The notes: generated from the sequence alone by a model not told the origin. Positions 34,971 to 43,590 are shown, counted from the first letter of the stretch. The stretch: 43,590 nucleotides of DNA from Rhodospirillales bacterium (GCA_009691105.1 SHVU01000015.1:1-43590), one strand, 5' to 3'. Numbers and translations are program-made.

Positions 34971-35708
34971 GTGGCAATCCGGGACGGCGACACGGACTCG
35001 GTTCGGTTATTGAATTGCGGCGACACCGCCTTGGTGGTCGAATTCGGCCGCACGGTCGATCGCCGCATCAACGATCGCGTCCTCAGCCTCGACGCCCAGA
35101 TCCGGAGCGTTAAGCTCAAGGGTGTCGTCGAGACCGTTCCGACCTTTCGGTCGCTGATGATCCACTACGACCCGATCGCGACCGCCGCCGCCGAACTGGA
35201 GCGCACTGTTCGTGGACTCCTCGGCCACAGCCGCATCGCGGATAAACCCGCGCGGCAATGGCGCATCCCGGTTTGTTATGACGCGGAATACGCGCCGGAC
35301 CTCGCCGACGTCGCGGCGCGAACCGGGCTCGACCCAGCCGATGTCATCCGATTGCATTCGACCGTTCCGTTTCACGTGTACATGCTGGGATTCCTACCGG
35401 GGTTCCCCTACCTCGGCGATTTGCCCGAGCAGCTTGTCTTGCCACGGCGCAAGGACCCCCGCGTCCGGGTACCGGCTGGATCTGTCGCGATCGCCATGAA
35501 TTTGACCGTCGTCTACGCCCATCAGAGCCCTGGCGGCTGGCACCTCATCGGACAGACACCGATCAGCTTCTTCGATGCGGCGAAAGAGCAACCGTCGATG
35601 CTCTCGGCCGGCGACACGGTGAATTTCGATCCGATCACAAAACACGAATTCGAGCGACTTGCGAGCTCGTCCAACGAGCCACTCTCCGGGAGGCGCGGCC
35701 GAGCATGA
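34971..35708 (+). CDS. pxpB: 5-oxoprolinase subunit B (KipI family)
   Basis: 245 residues, with the family blocks LNCGDTALVVEFG, FRSLMIHYDP, GFLPGFPYLGDLP, RKDPRVRVPAGSVAIA and QSPGGWHLIGQT (the cyclophilin-like active face). It starts at GTG 34971 with GGAGG only 3 bases upstream. It overlaps pxpC by the ATGA tetranucleotide, so the two subunits are translated in coupling. Together with PxpA it recycles 5-oxoproline, which arises spontaneously from gamma-glutamyl compounds. Confidence 0.93.
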   Translation: MAIRDGDTDSVRLLNCGDTALVVEFGRTVDRRINDRVLSLDAQIRSVKLKGVVETVPTFRSLMIHYDPIATAAAELERTVRGLLGHSRIADKPARQWRIPVCYDAEYAPDLADVAARTGLDPADVIRLHSTVPFHVYMLGFLPGFPYLGDLPEQLVLPRRKDPRVRVPAGSVAIAMNLTVVYAHQSPGGWHLIGQTPISFFDAAKEQPSMLSAGDTVNFDPITKHEFERLASSSNEPLSGRRGRA

Positions 35709-36661
35709 CGAAAGCTCTGACCATCATAGCCGCGGGGGCATCGACGACGATTCAAGACCGCGGCCGGTTTGGCTATCGAGACCTGGGCGTTCCGGAATCG
35801 GGAGCGCTCGACAACCTAAACTTCCGTCTCGCCAATGCCCTGGTCGGCAACGATGCGAATACCGGGGCGCTTGAAATGCTGTTGATGGGTCCGACCCTCG
35901 AGGTCGGCGCTCGTTCGGTGCGGGTCGCCTTGGCCGGTAGCAACGCAACGATCGAGATCGAGGGCGTCCGCATCCCGGCGGGGCGGAGCGTTCGCATCGG
36001 TCGCGGCACCCGTTTCCGCGTCGGACCTCTGACCGGATCGACCTGCGCCTACCTTGCCGTCGAAGGCGGATTCGATTTGCCGCTCTCTCTCGACAGCTTG
36101 TCGACGTTGCCGCGTGCCGCCATCGGCGGCTTCCAGGGACGCCCTCTGCACATCGGGGATGTGTTGCCGCTCGTTCGCAACGACGCGGCAAAGCGCGCCG
36201 AGACGATGGTTCCACAGCACGCCGCGACAGTTCGCAGCCATGTGATCCACGTCGTCTTGGGCCCACAGCGAGACCATTTCACAGACGCCGCTGTCGAAAC
36301 CTTTCTGGGCGGCACCTATACGATTTCGCGCAATTGGGATCGCATGGGCATGCGCTTGGAGGGACCGAAGCTGGAACACGCCCGCGGCCACGACATTGTC
36401 TCGGACGGCATCGCCGCGGGTGCGATCCAAGTGCCTGGCACGGGCCAGCCGATCCTGTTGCTGGCCGATCACCCGACCACGGGCGGTTATCCCAAGATCG
36501 CGACGGTGATTTCCGCCGATCTTCCTGAAGTGGCTCGGCGTAGTCCGGGATCGACGATTCGCTTCGCCGCGATCGATATCACGAATGCCGAGCGCCGCCG
36601 GCGCAGCCAGGAGAACGCCTTTCAGAGCTTCCTCGCCAGCCTTCGCCCCGTCTCGGGCTAG
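35705..36661 (+). CDS. pxpC: 5-oxoprolinase subunit C (KipA family)
   Basis: 318 residues with the KipA/allophanate-hydrolase-2 fold: TTIQDRGRFGYRDLGVPESG at the start, NALVGNDANTGALEM, CAYLAVEGGFDLP, and NWDRMGMRLEGP. It is coupled to pxpB by a 4-base overlap and followed 42 bases later by the DMFase homologue. The stop is TAG, showing that amber is an ordinary terminator here. Confidence 0.94.
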   Translation: MTKALTIIAAGASTTIQDRGRFGYRDLGVPESGALDNLNFRLANALVGNDANTGALEMLLMGPTLEVGARSVRVALAGSNATIEIEGVRIPAGRSVRIGRGTRFRVGPLTGSTCAYLAVEGGFDLPLSLDSLSTLPRAAIGGFQGRPLHIGDVLPLVRNDAAKRAETMVPQHAATVRSHVIHVVLGPQRDHFTDAAVETFLGGTYTISRNWDRMGMRLEGPKLEHARGHDIVSDGIAAGAIQVPGTGQPILLLADHPTTGGYPKIATVISADLPEVARRSPGSTIRFAAIDITNAERRRRSQENAFQSFLASLRPVSG

Positions 36662-36703
36662 GCGAAACGACATTTGTCGATGTCTACAGGCGGAGGTTAA
36701 GAC

Positions 36704-38956
36704 ATGTCGAAGAAGTGCGTTGTCGGATACGCCGATTGTCTCAGCGTTCGCGCGGGCGACACCGTTCGTTTCATGGTGAGCTGCGAACAGCCGGGGAATT
36801 ACCGCGCCGATATCGTGCGCCTCATATGCGCCGATGGCCTGCCAAACGGCGCCGGTTTCGAAGAAAACGAAATCGCCACGACGGTGAGTGGTTCCTACAC
36901 CGGACGCCACCAGCCGATCGACCCGGGCTCGTACGCTATCGTTCCCCCAGCCCCAGCGTTTGCCGCGATCCGAAGCTTTACCGCCCAGGCGATGATCTAT
37001 CCGACGACGCCCGGACGCGGCCGCCAAGCCATCATGGGAACATGGTCTGCCGCAACAAAGACGGGCTTCTGCCTTCTTCTTGACGACGACGGTAGCCTTG
37101 GTCTCCTCCTCGGTGATGGCAACCGCAGCAAGGTCGTTCGGACCGGCCAGCCATTGACGGCGAGGCACTGGGCGTTTGTCGCGGCGAGCTTCGACGCCGA
37201 CACGGGACGCGTTCAGCTTCATCAAGAACCGCTGCGTGAATCGGCGGGAACGGACTTCGCATCGAGACCAATTTCGACCGACACCGAAACGACCATCAGG
37301 CCCTCGCCCGCGTCCGGGCCGTTTCTGTTTGCCGGCTGGGTTCAATCGCCGCCCGGCGATCGCCTTACGGTCGACAGGCATTTCAACGGGAAGATCGATG
37401 CTCCTCGGCTTTGCAATCGGGCCCTATTGCGCGCGGATATAGAGCAGCTCAAGGCGTTGACGATTCCTCAGTCGCTCGCCGCAGATATCGTCGGGTTCTG
37501 GGATTTCTCTCGCGACATCCCGTCTATCCGCGTTGCCGACCTGTCGTCCAACAACCTTGCTGGCGAGACCGTAAACCTGCCGGTTCGCGGATCGACGGGT
37601 TGGAATTGGACGGGCAACGAGTTGGCATGGCCGCATGCTCCTCATCATTACGGAGCGATTCATTTTCACGATGACGACTTAGCCGACGCCGAATGGGAGC
37701 CGGACTTCGCGCTGACCATTCCGCCCGACATGCGGAGCGGCATTTACGCCGCGCGGCTCACGATGGGTGACAGCGACGACTACATTCCATTCTTCGTGCT
37801 TCCACCGAAAGATCGGCCGACTGCCGACATCGCCTTTCTGGTTCCGACCGCAACGTATCTCGCCTATGCCAACATCCGGCTCAACCTGACTCGGGGCGCG
37901 CCCTTCGGCATTCGGACCAACAACGAGGCCATGCTCGCGGCGCACCAGGAATTCGGCAGCTCCTGCTACGAGACGCATTCGGACGGCAGCGGCGTGGTCT
38001 TTTCGACGCATCGTCGTCCCGTTCTCAACTTGAAGGCCAAGGCCTGCCGCTGGGCATTTCCGGCCGACACCGACATTACGGCCTGGATGGCCCGGCACGG
38101 CCATGACTTCGATATCGTCACCGACGACGCCCTTCACGCCGAAGGTCTCGATCTGATCCGGCGCTATCGCGTCGTCGTCACGGGCACCCATCCCGAATAT
38201 GTCTCGACGCCGATGTTCGACGCCCTCGACGGCTATCTGCGCCAGGGCGGGCGACTGATGTATCTCGGCGGCAATGGTTTTTACTGGCGGATTGCGTTCC
38301 ATCCCGACGTGCCGGGCGCCATAGAGGTTCGACGGGGCGATGACGGCACCCGGTCCTGGCACGCCGAGCCGGGCGAGTACTATCACGCCTCCGACGGCAC
38401 CTATGGGTGCTTGTGGCGCAAGGTGGGGCGCCCACCAAATCATCTCGTGGGCGTCGGATTTGCCGCCCAAAGTATCCTCGCGAAAGGCTCCGCGTACCGC
38501 CGTCAACCGGCCGCGGCCGATCCCCGCGCCGCCTTTGTTTTTCGCGGCGTTTCGGAAGACATCATCGGGAACTTCGGGATCGCCGGCGGTGGCGGTGGCG
38601 CGGCGTCCGAAGAACTCGACCGCTGCGACTACGATCTTGGCTCGCCCCCGCACACGTTGATTCTGGCCTCGTCGGAAGATCATGCCCCCGACATGTTGCG
38701 CGTGAAGGAAGAGCTGGGGTCTACGAACCGCGCCTTCTCCGCAGGCAAGGTAATCCATGATTCCATGGCGCGCGCCGATATTGTCTTCTTCGAGACCGCA
38801 AACGGCGGCGCCGTCTTTTCGGTCGGCTCCATCGGGTGGGCCGGGAGCCTCGCACACAACGGCTACGAGAATTCCGTAGCGCGCATCACGGCAAATGTCT
38901 TGGAGCGTTTTCTTGATCCGACGACTTTTCCACTACCTCCCGACCATAACCAGTAG
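36704..38956 (+). CDS. N,N-dimethylformamidase large (beta) subunit homologue
   Basis: 750 residues. DMFase splits dimethylformamide to dimethylamine and formate at a mononuclear iron site reported to be held by two tyrosines and a glutamate. Here the HPE triplet in TGTHPEYVS (His496, Glu498) and candidate tyrosines (Tyr385 or Tyr388 in TYLAYANI, Tyr422 in SSCYETHSDG) fit that site. Residues about 85-250 form a LamG/concanavalin-like insertion (FTAQAMIYP ... HWAFVAASFD ... FNGKIDAPRL). GGAGG lies 7 bases before the ATG. No small (alpha, about 130-residue) subunit gene is adjacent, so it may act alone or on another formamide or amide. It lies in the pxpBC run. Confidence 0.8.
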   Translation: MSKKCVVGYADCLSVRAGDTVRFMVSCEQPGNYRADIVRLICADGLPNGAGFEENEIATTVSGSYTGRHQPIDPGSYAIVPPAPAFAAIRSFTAQAMIYPTTPGRGRQAIMGTWSAATKTGFCLLLDDDGSLGLLLGDGNRSKVVRTGQPLTARHWAFVAASFDADTGRVQLHQEPLRESAGTDFASRPISTDTETTIRPSPASGPFLFAGWVQSPPGDRLTVDRHFNGKIDAPRLCNRALLRADIEQLKALTIPQSLAADIVGFWDFSRDIPSIRVADLSSNNLAGETVNLPVRGSTGWNWTGNELAWPHAPHHYGAIHFHDDDLADAEWEPDFALTIPPDMRSGIYAARLTMGDSDDYIPFFVLPPKDRPTADIAFLVPTATYLAYANIRLNLTRGAPFGIRTNNEAMLAAHQEFGSSCYETHSDGSGVVFSTHRRPVLNLKAKACRWAFPADTDITAWMARHGHDFDIVTDDALHAEGLDLIRRYRVVVTGTHPEYVSTPMFDALDGYLRQGGRLMYLGGNGFYWRIAFHPDVPGAIEVRRGDDGTRSWHAEPGEYYHASDGTYGCLWRKVGRPPNHLVGVGFAAQSILAKGSAYRRQPAAADPRAAFVFRGVSEDIIGNFGIAGGGGGAASEELDRCDYDLGSPPHTLILASSEDHAPDMLRVKEELGSTNRAFSAGKVIHDSMARADIVFFETANGGAVFSVGSIGWAGSLAHNGYENSVARITANVLERFLDPTTFPLPPDHNQ

Positions 38957-38993
38957 ACGACAACCGTCGACCGCGGCTGTTGAGAGGATACCG

Positions 38994-39860
38994 ATGGACC
39001 TGAACGTCGAACGATTTCGCGTCGAACTCGAGGCAAAGGTCGCACTCAAGGCACGGCCGACGCTGATAAAGCCACTCGCAGCTTCGCACGCGGAATACAA
39101 GGAACACTTCAAGGCGCAGGCAGCGGAACTACGCGAGCTCCAAAAGATATTCTTCGCTGCCAATCGCTATGCGCTGCTCCTGATTTTTCAGGGCATGGAT
39201 GCCTCCGGGAAAGACAGCGCCATAGGCCGCGTCATGTCCGGCATCAATCCGCAAGGCTGCCAAGTCTCCAGCTTCAAGCATCCGAGTACGCAGGAACTGG
39301 CTCACGACTTTCTGTGGCGCGCCTCCCAACGCCTCCCCGAACGCGGCCGCATCGGAATTTTCAACCGTTCCTATTTCGAAGAAGTTCTGATCGTTCGCGT
39401 TCATCCCGAGATTCTGAAAGGCGAAGCCGTGCCGGATCAACCCGACCCGGACGCCATCTGGTCCTCGCGCTATCGGTCCATCCTGAATTTATAGAAACAC
39501 CTTCACCGAAACGGAACCCGGATCATCAAATTCTTTCTGCATCTATCGAAAGCCAAGCAACGCCAACGCTTTTTGCAGCGCATCGACGAACAGAACAAGA
39601 ACTGGAAGTTCAATGCCGGGGATCTCGAAGAACGCAAATACTGGAGGCAGTATCGGACCGCCTACGAGGAATGCCTGAGCGCGACCAGCACCCGGCACGC
39701 GCCGTGGTACGTCGTTCCTGCCGACCGCAAGGACGATACGCAGTTGATCATTGCATCGATCGTCGTCAAGGCATTGAAAGACATGAAACTCCACTATCCC
39801 CAATCCACGGCCCAACGGCGCAAGGAGTTGCTCGCGTTGCGGCGCTCCTTGATGCGCTAA
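38994..39860 (+). pseudogene. ppk2: Polyphosphate kinase 2 family gene interrupted by an in-frame amber codon
   Basis: The full 288-codon frame is PPK2-like: Walker A GMDASGKDSAI (67-77), Walker B region GIFNRSYFEEVLIVRVHPE, then NGTRIIKFFLHLSKAKQRQRF, WKFNAGDLEER and HAPWYVVPADRK. TAG at 39492-39494 (codon 167) stands where relatives have glutamate (RSINDFEKHLH against RSILNL-stop-KHLH), a single GAG-to-TAG change. The frame is intact on both sides. PPK2 enzymes phosphorylate nucleotides with polyphosphate. The 166-residue product would lack the lid and C-terminal residues. A GAGAGGA site precedes the ATG. Suppression, recent inactivation or base-call error are all possible. Confidence 0.85.
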
Positions 39861-39945
39861 CGACAGCCCTGCCGCGCTATCTGCCGATTGCAGGAGCCGA
39901 GATGGCAGGAGTACGCTTGCCCGGCCAGACAGGAGGGCGATCCCC

Positions 39946-40860
39946 ATGCTGAAGCTCAAAGGCGTCGTGCCGGCCTTGACCACGCCTTTCAAGAAAGATT
40001 TGTCTCTCGACATCGACAGCTTTCGCCGCCTTGTCGATATTCTCATCGAGGAAGGCGTGCATGGGCTCGTCGCGACGGGCTGCACGGGCGAGTCCTGGGC
40101 GATCGAGCCAGAAGAATTTCAGGAACTGTTCACCGCCGCCGTCGAGCAGGCCCGCGGCCGCGTCCCGATTGTCGGCGGGTGTTCTGGCATCACGCCGCGG
40201 CAAGTGATCAAGAAAGCCACGATGGCCAAAACGGCCGGTTGCGACGCCGTCATGATCCAGCCGCCGTATTATGCTTTACCGGGCGAAGACGAAGTCTTCG
40301 ATTTCTATAAGGAGATTACGTCGGCGGTCGACATCCCAGTCATGGTCTACAACATCCCGCGCCGCAACGGGATCAATATGAGCGTCAAGCTCGTCGATCG
40401 CTTGGCCGATCTGCCAGGGGTCTTCTCGATCAAAGAAAGCTCCAAGGATTTTCTGCATCTCAGCGCCATCATCCGTCAGGTATCGGACCGCATCGACGTC
40501 TTCGCGGGTTACGCCGCGGTGTTGGGAATTGGTGCGATCACCGCCGGCGCGGTCGGCTTCGTGGATTCGACGGCGGTTCTGTACGGTCGCGGCGCGGTCG
40601 ACTTCTACGACGCCATCATCGCCGGGGATTTTGAGAAAGCCCGTCATCTGCAAGCCGAGATGGCCAGTCTTCAAGACGGCATGTTCGGCATCGGAACGTT
40701 TCCCTCAGCCCTCAAGGCGGCGTGCGAATTCGTCGGCCGGCCGGGCGGATGGACCCGCCCACCGATCAAACCGTTGGACGCCGAGAAGCGCGCCAAGGTC
40801 CATGCCGTGCTGACCAAGGCGGGATTGATCCCGTCGGACGCCCGGCGCGCCGTCGGCTAA
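39946..40860 (+). CDS. Dihydrodipicolinate synthase-family aldolase/lyase (second copy)
   Basis: 304-residue class I TIM-barrel lyase with Lys163 in FSIKESSKD, Tyr135 in VMVYNIPRR and GCTGE (45-49). It differs strongly from the family member at 31579 outside these motifs, so the two are not a recent duplicate. The Ile-Pro-Arg-Arg segment where DapA has NVPxRT suggests another 2-oxo-acid substrate. AGGAGG precedes the ATG by about 9 bases. It lies 85 bases after ppk2 and 21 before the cyclase gene. Confidence 0.88.
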   Translation: MLKLKGVVPALTTPFKKDLSLDIDSFRRLVDILIEEGVHGLVATGCTGESWAIEPEEFQELFTAAVEQARGRVPIVGGCSGITPRQVIKKATMAKTAGCDAVMIQPPYYALPGEDEVFDFYKEITSAVDIPVMVYNIPRRNGINMSVKLVDRLADLPGVFSIKESSKDFLHLSAIIRQVSDRIDVFAGYAAVLGIGAITAGAVGFVDSTAVLYGRGAVDFYDAIIAGDFEKARHLQAEMASLQDGMFGIGTFPSALKAACEFVGRPGGWTRPPIKPLDAEKRAKVHAVLTKAGLIPSDARRAVG

Positions 40861-40881
40861 GCGCGCATCGTCAATCCTGTC

Positions 40882-41907
40882 ATGGCTCCCGCGCGGCGCT
40901 GGGTTCGACGACCGGACGGATCGAACTGGGGCGATTTTGGCCCTGACGATCAGATCGGCCGACTGAACCTCGTGACGCCGGACTGCGTGAAGGCCGCGGT
41001 CGCCGAAGTTCGCGTCGGCAAAACATTTTGCCTCAGTCTACCCCTCGACTTTCCCGGCGGCAACTACCACGGGCTCAACCGGCACGCGCCGAAGCTCGAG
41101 CCCATGCGACGCCGGGACATCGACGTCTACAACTATCGACGCGACGAAACCCACACCGACGTTTTTTCCGACGATCGCGTCATCATGCCGTGCCAGGCCT
41201 CGACCCAATGGGACTCGTTGGCGCATGTCGGCTCGGCCTTCGATGCCGATGGCGACGGCAAAGCCGAGCTCGTCTACTACAACGGCTATCGGGCCGGAGA
41301 ACACGTCGTAGGCTGGGAGGACGGCGGCCCCGAGGGGCGCCGCTTCGTCGGCGCCAAAGCTCTCGGCATCGAGAACATGGCGCGGGCCTGCGTGCAGGGC
41401 CGCGGCGTAATGATCGATCTGTTCCATCACTTCGGCCGCGCCCGACGGATCGTCGGCTACGACGATGTGATGAAAGTCATGGATGCGGACGCGGTCACCG
41501 TCGAGCCCGGCGACATGGTGTGCATCCACACCGGACAGGCGGACGCCCTCCTCGCGCTGAACCGCAATCCGGATACCGAGACGTTAGAGCACGCGTTCTG
41601 TCATTTAGACGGATTGGACAAGCGCTTGCTGCGCTGGATCGACGAAAGTCGATTGTCTGTCCTGGTCGCCGACAACTTCGCCATCGAGGCGGTCCCGGGC
41701 CATCACGACAACGCGCCCCATGCCCTCGAGCCCTTGCACGAGCTCTGCATCTTCAAGCTCGGCATCAATTTGGGCGAGCTTTGGTATCTTGGGGAACTGA
41801 GCGAATGGTTACGCGCCCATAAGCGGTCGCGATTTCTGCTGACCGCTCCGCCGCTCCGCCTACCCGGCGCCGTCGGCTCGCCGGTGACCCCTATCGCCAC
41901 TGTCTGA
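40882..41907 (+). CDS. Cyclase-family metal hydrolase (kynurenine formamidase-like)
   Basis: 341 residues of the PF04199-type fold. The metal-binding segment is STQWDSLAHVG (107-117; Asp111 and His115), the TQWD variant typical of the longer cyclase-family proteins. Later VEPGDMVCIHTGQAD and the NFAIEAVPGHHDNAPHALEPLHE block complete the site. Relatives hydrolyse N-formylkynurenine, isatin or other cyclic and formyl amides. With the DMFase-like and PxpABC enzymes it suggests a pathway that opens amides or lactams. No strong ribosome site is visible; it follows the lyase by 21 bases, consistent with coupling. Confidence 0.85.
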   Translation: MAPARRWVRRPDGSNWGDFGPDDQIGRLNLVTPDCVKAAVAEVRVGKTFCLSLPLDFPGGNYHGLNRHAPKLEPMRRRDIDVYNYRRDETHTDVFSDDRVIMPCQASTQWDSLAHVGSAFDADGDGKAELVYYNGYRAGEHVVGWEDGGPEGRRFVGAKALGIENMARACVQGRGVMIDLFHHFGRARRIVGYDDVMKVMDADAVTVEPGDMVCIHTGQADALLALNRNPDTETLEHAFCHLDGLDKRLLRWIDESRLSVLVADNFAIEAVPGHHDNAPHALEPLHELCIFKLGINLGELWYLGELSEWLRAHKRSRFLLTAPPLRLPGAVGSPVTPIATV

Positions 41908-41980
41908 CGCGACCTCTGCCAGGCTCTGCGCTGTCCGACGAACCTTTGGGCTAGGTCGCCGCGCGGTTTACGTACGACGG

Positions 41981-43590
41981 CTACTGTCCCCGAAAGTTTT
42001 CCAGGAAGTCGTTCGCGTCGCCCACGGCTTCATCCATCGGATTGACTTGGGCCGGAGCGTCCCCGCCTGCGGCCGTTGAGGTGTCCGCGAGTGCCACTCC
42101 GCTCGGCGCCGAGAGCGAGAATTGATCGAATGACACCTGCACCGCATAGGGCTGGCTGGTGGCCGATCCGCCGGTCAAGGCTTGCGACGCCGCACCAGTA
42201 TCACTGCTGCCCGCGCCGGAGCCGCCCGACGGGCTTGCCGCCGTGCTTTTGACCGCCGCGAGAACCTGAACGACCGCCGTAACGGCCGCCGCTTGGGTCG
42301 CCGGAGCGACGGGCGGAACGGGAACGGCGAGGATTTGGAAGCTCTGTCCGTTGATGGTGAAGGGGCCAGTACCCGGGACGCCGACCAGAACGGTGCGCGA
42401 CGCCGCCGCGATATCGCCCAAGCCATCCACCGTGCCGGTGAGGGCGGCACTGACGCCGCCAACCTTCAGGACGCCCGTCTCGGCGGCCAAGTTCACCGTG
42501 CCAACGACGGCCCCCGTGCTGGAAAGGATCAAAGCACCGGCCGGCTTGTTCAGCACGCCCTGAAGAAGGATCGGCCCGCCGCGAAGCGTCAGCGCGTCGT
42601 CGAAGCTGAAGCCATTAGCAGTCACGGCACCCGTGCCGTCGCTGCGGCCAACCGTGACTTGGGCCGCGGTGGCGTTGGCAAGGCGCGCGAGCTCGGTCGC
42701 ATCGAGCGAGAACTGACCGGCGGCCCCCGCAAGACCCACAGTGGTGGACGCAGTTCCTGGCTGCAGAGTCCACGAGCCGGTGCCGGTCCAATTGCCCGTC
42801 AGAGTAATGCCGTCGACGACGATCGTGATGTCGTGCGCCCCGGCGTTGAGCGCACCGGTGGTGACAACACTCGAACCGGCATTCAACGCCGTGTTGGTCG
42901 TGGCGACCGTGCCGCCGATGCTCGTCGAGCCGGCCGCGGCGGTATTCAGGCCGCCCGCAAAGGTCAATTGATCGCCTCCATCACCAAGAACGACCGCGCC
43001 TGTGTTCGTGAAGACGGTCGCATTCGTGACCGTCGTGGTCGCGCCAGTCAGAGCGACGCCGTAGTTATTCGCAGCAGTGGTCAGCCCTGTGGCCGAGAGG
43101 TTTCCGGTTACCGACGCCGTACCGCCGGTCTTGGCGAAAGCGAGCGTACCGACGCCGGAAGCCGAGGCCATCGTCGCGGTGCCCGATCCTTGAATGGTCA
43201 AGTCGTGGCCGTTACCAGTGACGGCGCCCGTAGTAAGTGCGCCCGAGCCTGCGTTCAATGTCGTATTGGCGTTGAGGGCGACGGCACCGGTGGTCAAGAG
43301 TAGTGATAGTTCCGCCGATGCTCGTCGAACCGGCCGCAGTGGTATTCAACCCGCCAGCGAATGTCGGGCTGTCGCCGCTGGCGTCGCCCAGTGTCACGGA
43401 GCCGGTGTTCGCGAAATTTGTGGCGCCTGTCACCATGGTCGTGGGACCGGTCAAAGCCACGCCGTAAGCATTGGCCGTCGTCGTCAGGTTCGTGGCCGCC
43501 AGATTACCGGCACCGCCGCCGTTCCGCCGGTCTTGGCGAGGACGAACGTTCCGAGGTTTGCGGCCGAGGCGATCGTCGCGATTCCCGAGC
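41981..43590 (-). CDS. C-terminal part of a large repetitive adhesin-like surface protein, with two frameshifts; runs off the right edge
   Basis: Low-complexity Gly/Thr/Ala/Asn-rich beta-repeats (TLNAGSGALTTGAV, GNGHDLTIQGSG, FAGGLNTAAAGSTSIGG) typical of filamentous-haemagglutinin/autotransporter-like proteins. The last 440 residues (43297 to 41981) are open. Upstream, the repeat sense continues in another frame from about 43300 to 43510 and returns to the original frame to the window edge, so two opposite one-base shifts flank that segment. The C-terminus is not an autotransporter barrel; it ends in a Ser/Ala-rich region and an acidic tail (DANDFLENFRGQ), so it is more likely a two-partner or type I secreted protein. 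N-terminal signals are outside the window. Confidence 0.7.
42912..43590 (-). repeat. Tandem repeats of about 400 bp inside the adhesin-like gene
   Basis: Blocks at 42912 and 43312 (ccgccgatgctcgtcga) and at 43122 and 43524 (ccgccggtcttggcga) recur at 400 and 402 bases, about 134 residues per unit. The 2-base difference between the copies equals one extra codon minus one deleted base, locating a real frame change in the right-hand copy. Confidence 0.75.

Noticed and set aside
24078-39860. Reassignment of UAG to an amino acid, suggested by two in-frame amber codons
   Set aside because: TAG is the normal terminal stop of DUF350, pxpC, the DMFase homologue, the DUF1330-like gene, the second amidohydrolase and the adhesin-like gene.
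31579-40860. The two DHDPS-family genes as a recent duplication
   Set aside because: They share the catalytic Lys, Tyr and loop but differ over most of their length; they belong to different subfamilies.
1-43590. tRNA or rRNA genes, CRISPR arrays, transposases or attachment sites
   Set aside because: No cloverleaf-like sequence, regularly spaced short repeats or transposase-like protein was recognised. The only tandem repeats are inside the adhesin-like gene.

Overview
The window is GC-rich (clearly above 60% by eye), densely packed DNA with G/C-ending codons, good Shine-Dalgarno sites and short operon spacers. The gene set (oxygen-dependent cobalamin genes of the CobG type, an oxalyl-CoA decarboxylase/formyl-CoA transferase pair with a GntR regulator, DMT and ABC-F proteins) points to an alphaproteobacterium, probably an environmental heterotroph of the Rhodospirillales/Hyphomicrobiales kind. 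I cannot name the genus. No rRNA, tRNA, CRISPR array or intact insertion sequence was recognised. LAYOUT. 0.1-4.9 kb: a threonine-aldolase-type PLP enzyme, a frameshifted C-terminal remnant of a hydantoinase B/oxoprolinase, a DMT exporter/importer and an ABC-F ATPase. 4.9-11.7 kb, all on the minus strand: an oxalate catabolic operon read as gntR-oxc-frc-formyltransferase-like-fhs. It takes oxalyl-CoA to formyl-CoA, formate and formyl-tetrahydrofolate, so C1 units from oxalate can enter the folate pool. 11.8-13.2 kb: an amidase-signature hydrolase. 13.2-19.1 kb: a cobalamin cluster, cobG-cobH-cobI-(cbiG::cobJ) on the minus strand with overlapping or abutting ends and cobL divergent, with an unusual hairpin resembling a B12 box at the cobG ribosome site. 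19.2-21.2 kb: a lipoprotein (DUF1190), a glutathionylspermidine-synthase-like ATP-grasp ligase and a DUF350 membrane protein, matching the E. coli yjfM/yjfC/yjfL set. 21.3-22.1 kb: a frameshifted ZIP metal transporter, followed by a 21-bp near-perfect palindrome.
22.3-31.4 kb: a gamma-glutamyltransferase-family protein, two paralogous metal-dependent amidohydrolases in opposite orientation (the first shortened by an amber codon), a DUF1330-like protein with a polybasic tail, a giant double-module ABC exporter and a DUF1993 protein. 31.6-41.9 kb: a catabolic region. It holds a DHDPS-family aldolase/lyase, a flavin-reductase-like protein and an oxaloacetate-decarboxylase-like enzyme in one plus-strand run, then pxpA divergent from pxpB-pxpC (ATP-dependent 5-oxoprolinase), a dimethylformamidase large-subunit homologue, a PPK2 gene cut by an amber codon, a second DHDPS-family protein and a cyclase/formamidase-family hydrolase. 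42.0 kb to the right edge: the C-terminal part of a very large repetitive adhesin-like surface protein, minus strand, with two compensating frameshifts.
Themes that connect the genes: (1) formate/formyl chemistry (Oxc, Frc, the FDH-like protein, Fhs, and possibly formate from the DMFase homologue); (2) amide, lactam and gamma-glutamyl hydrolysis (amidase, GGT family, two amidohydrolases, PxpABC, DMFase-like, cyclase); (3) gene decay: at least five loci carry a frameshift, premature stop or truncation. Real decay and assembly error cannot be told apart from one sequence.
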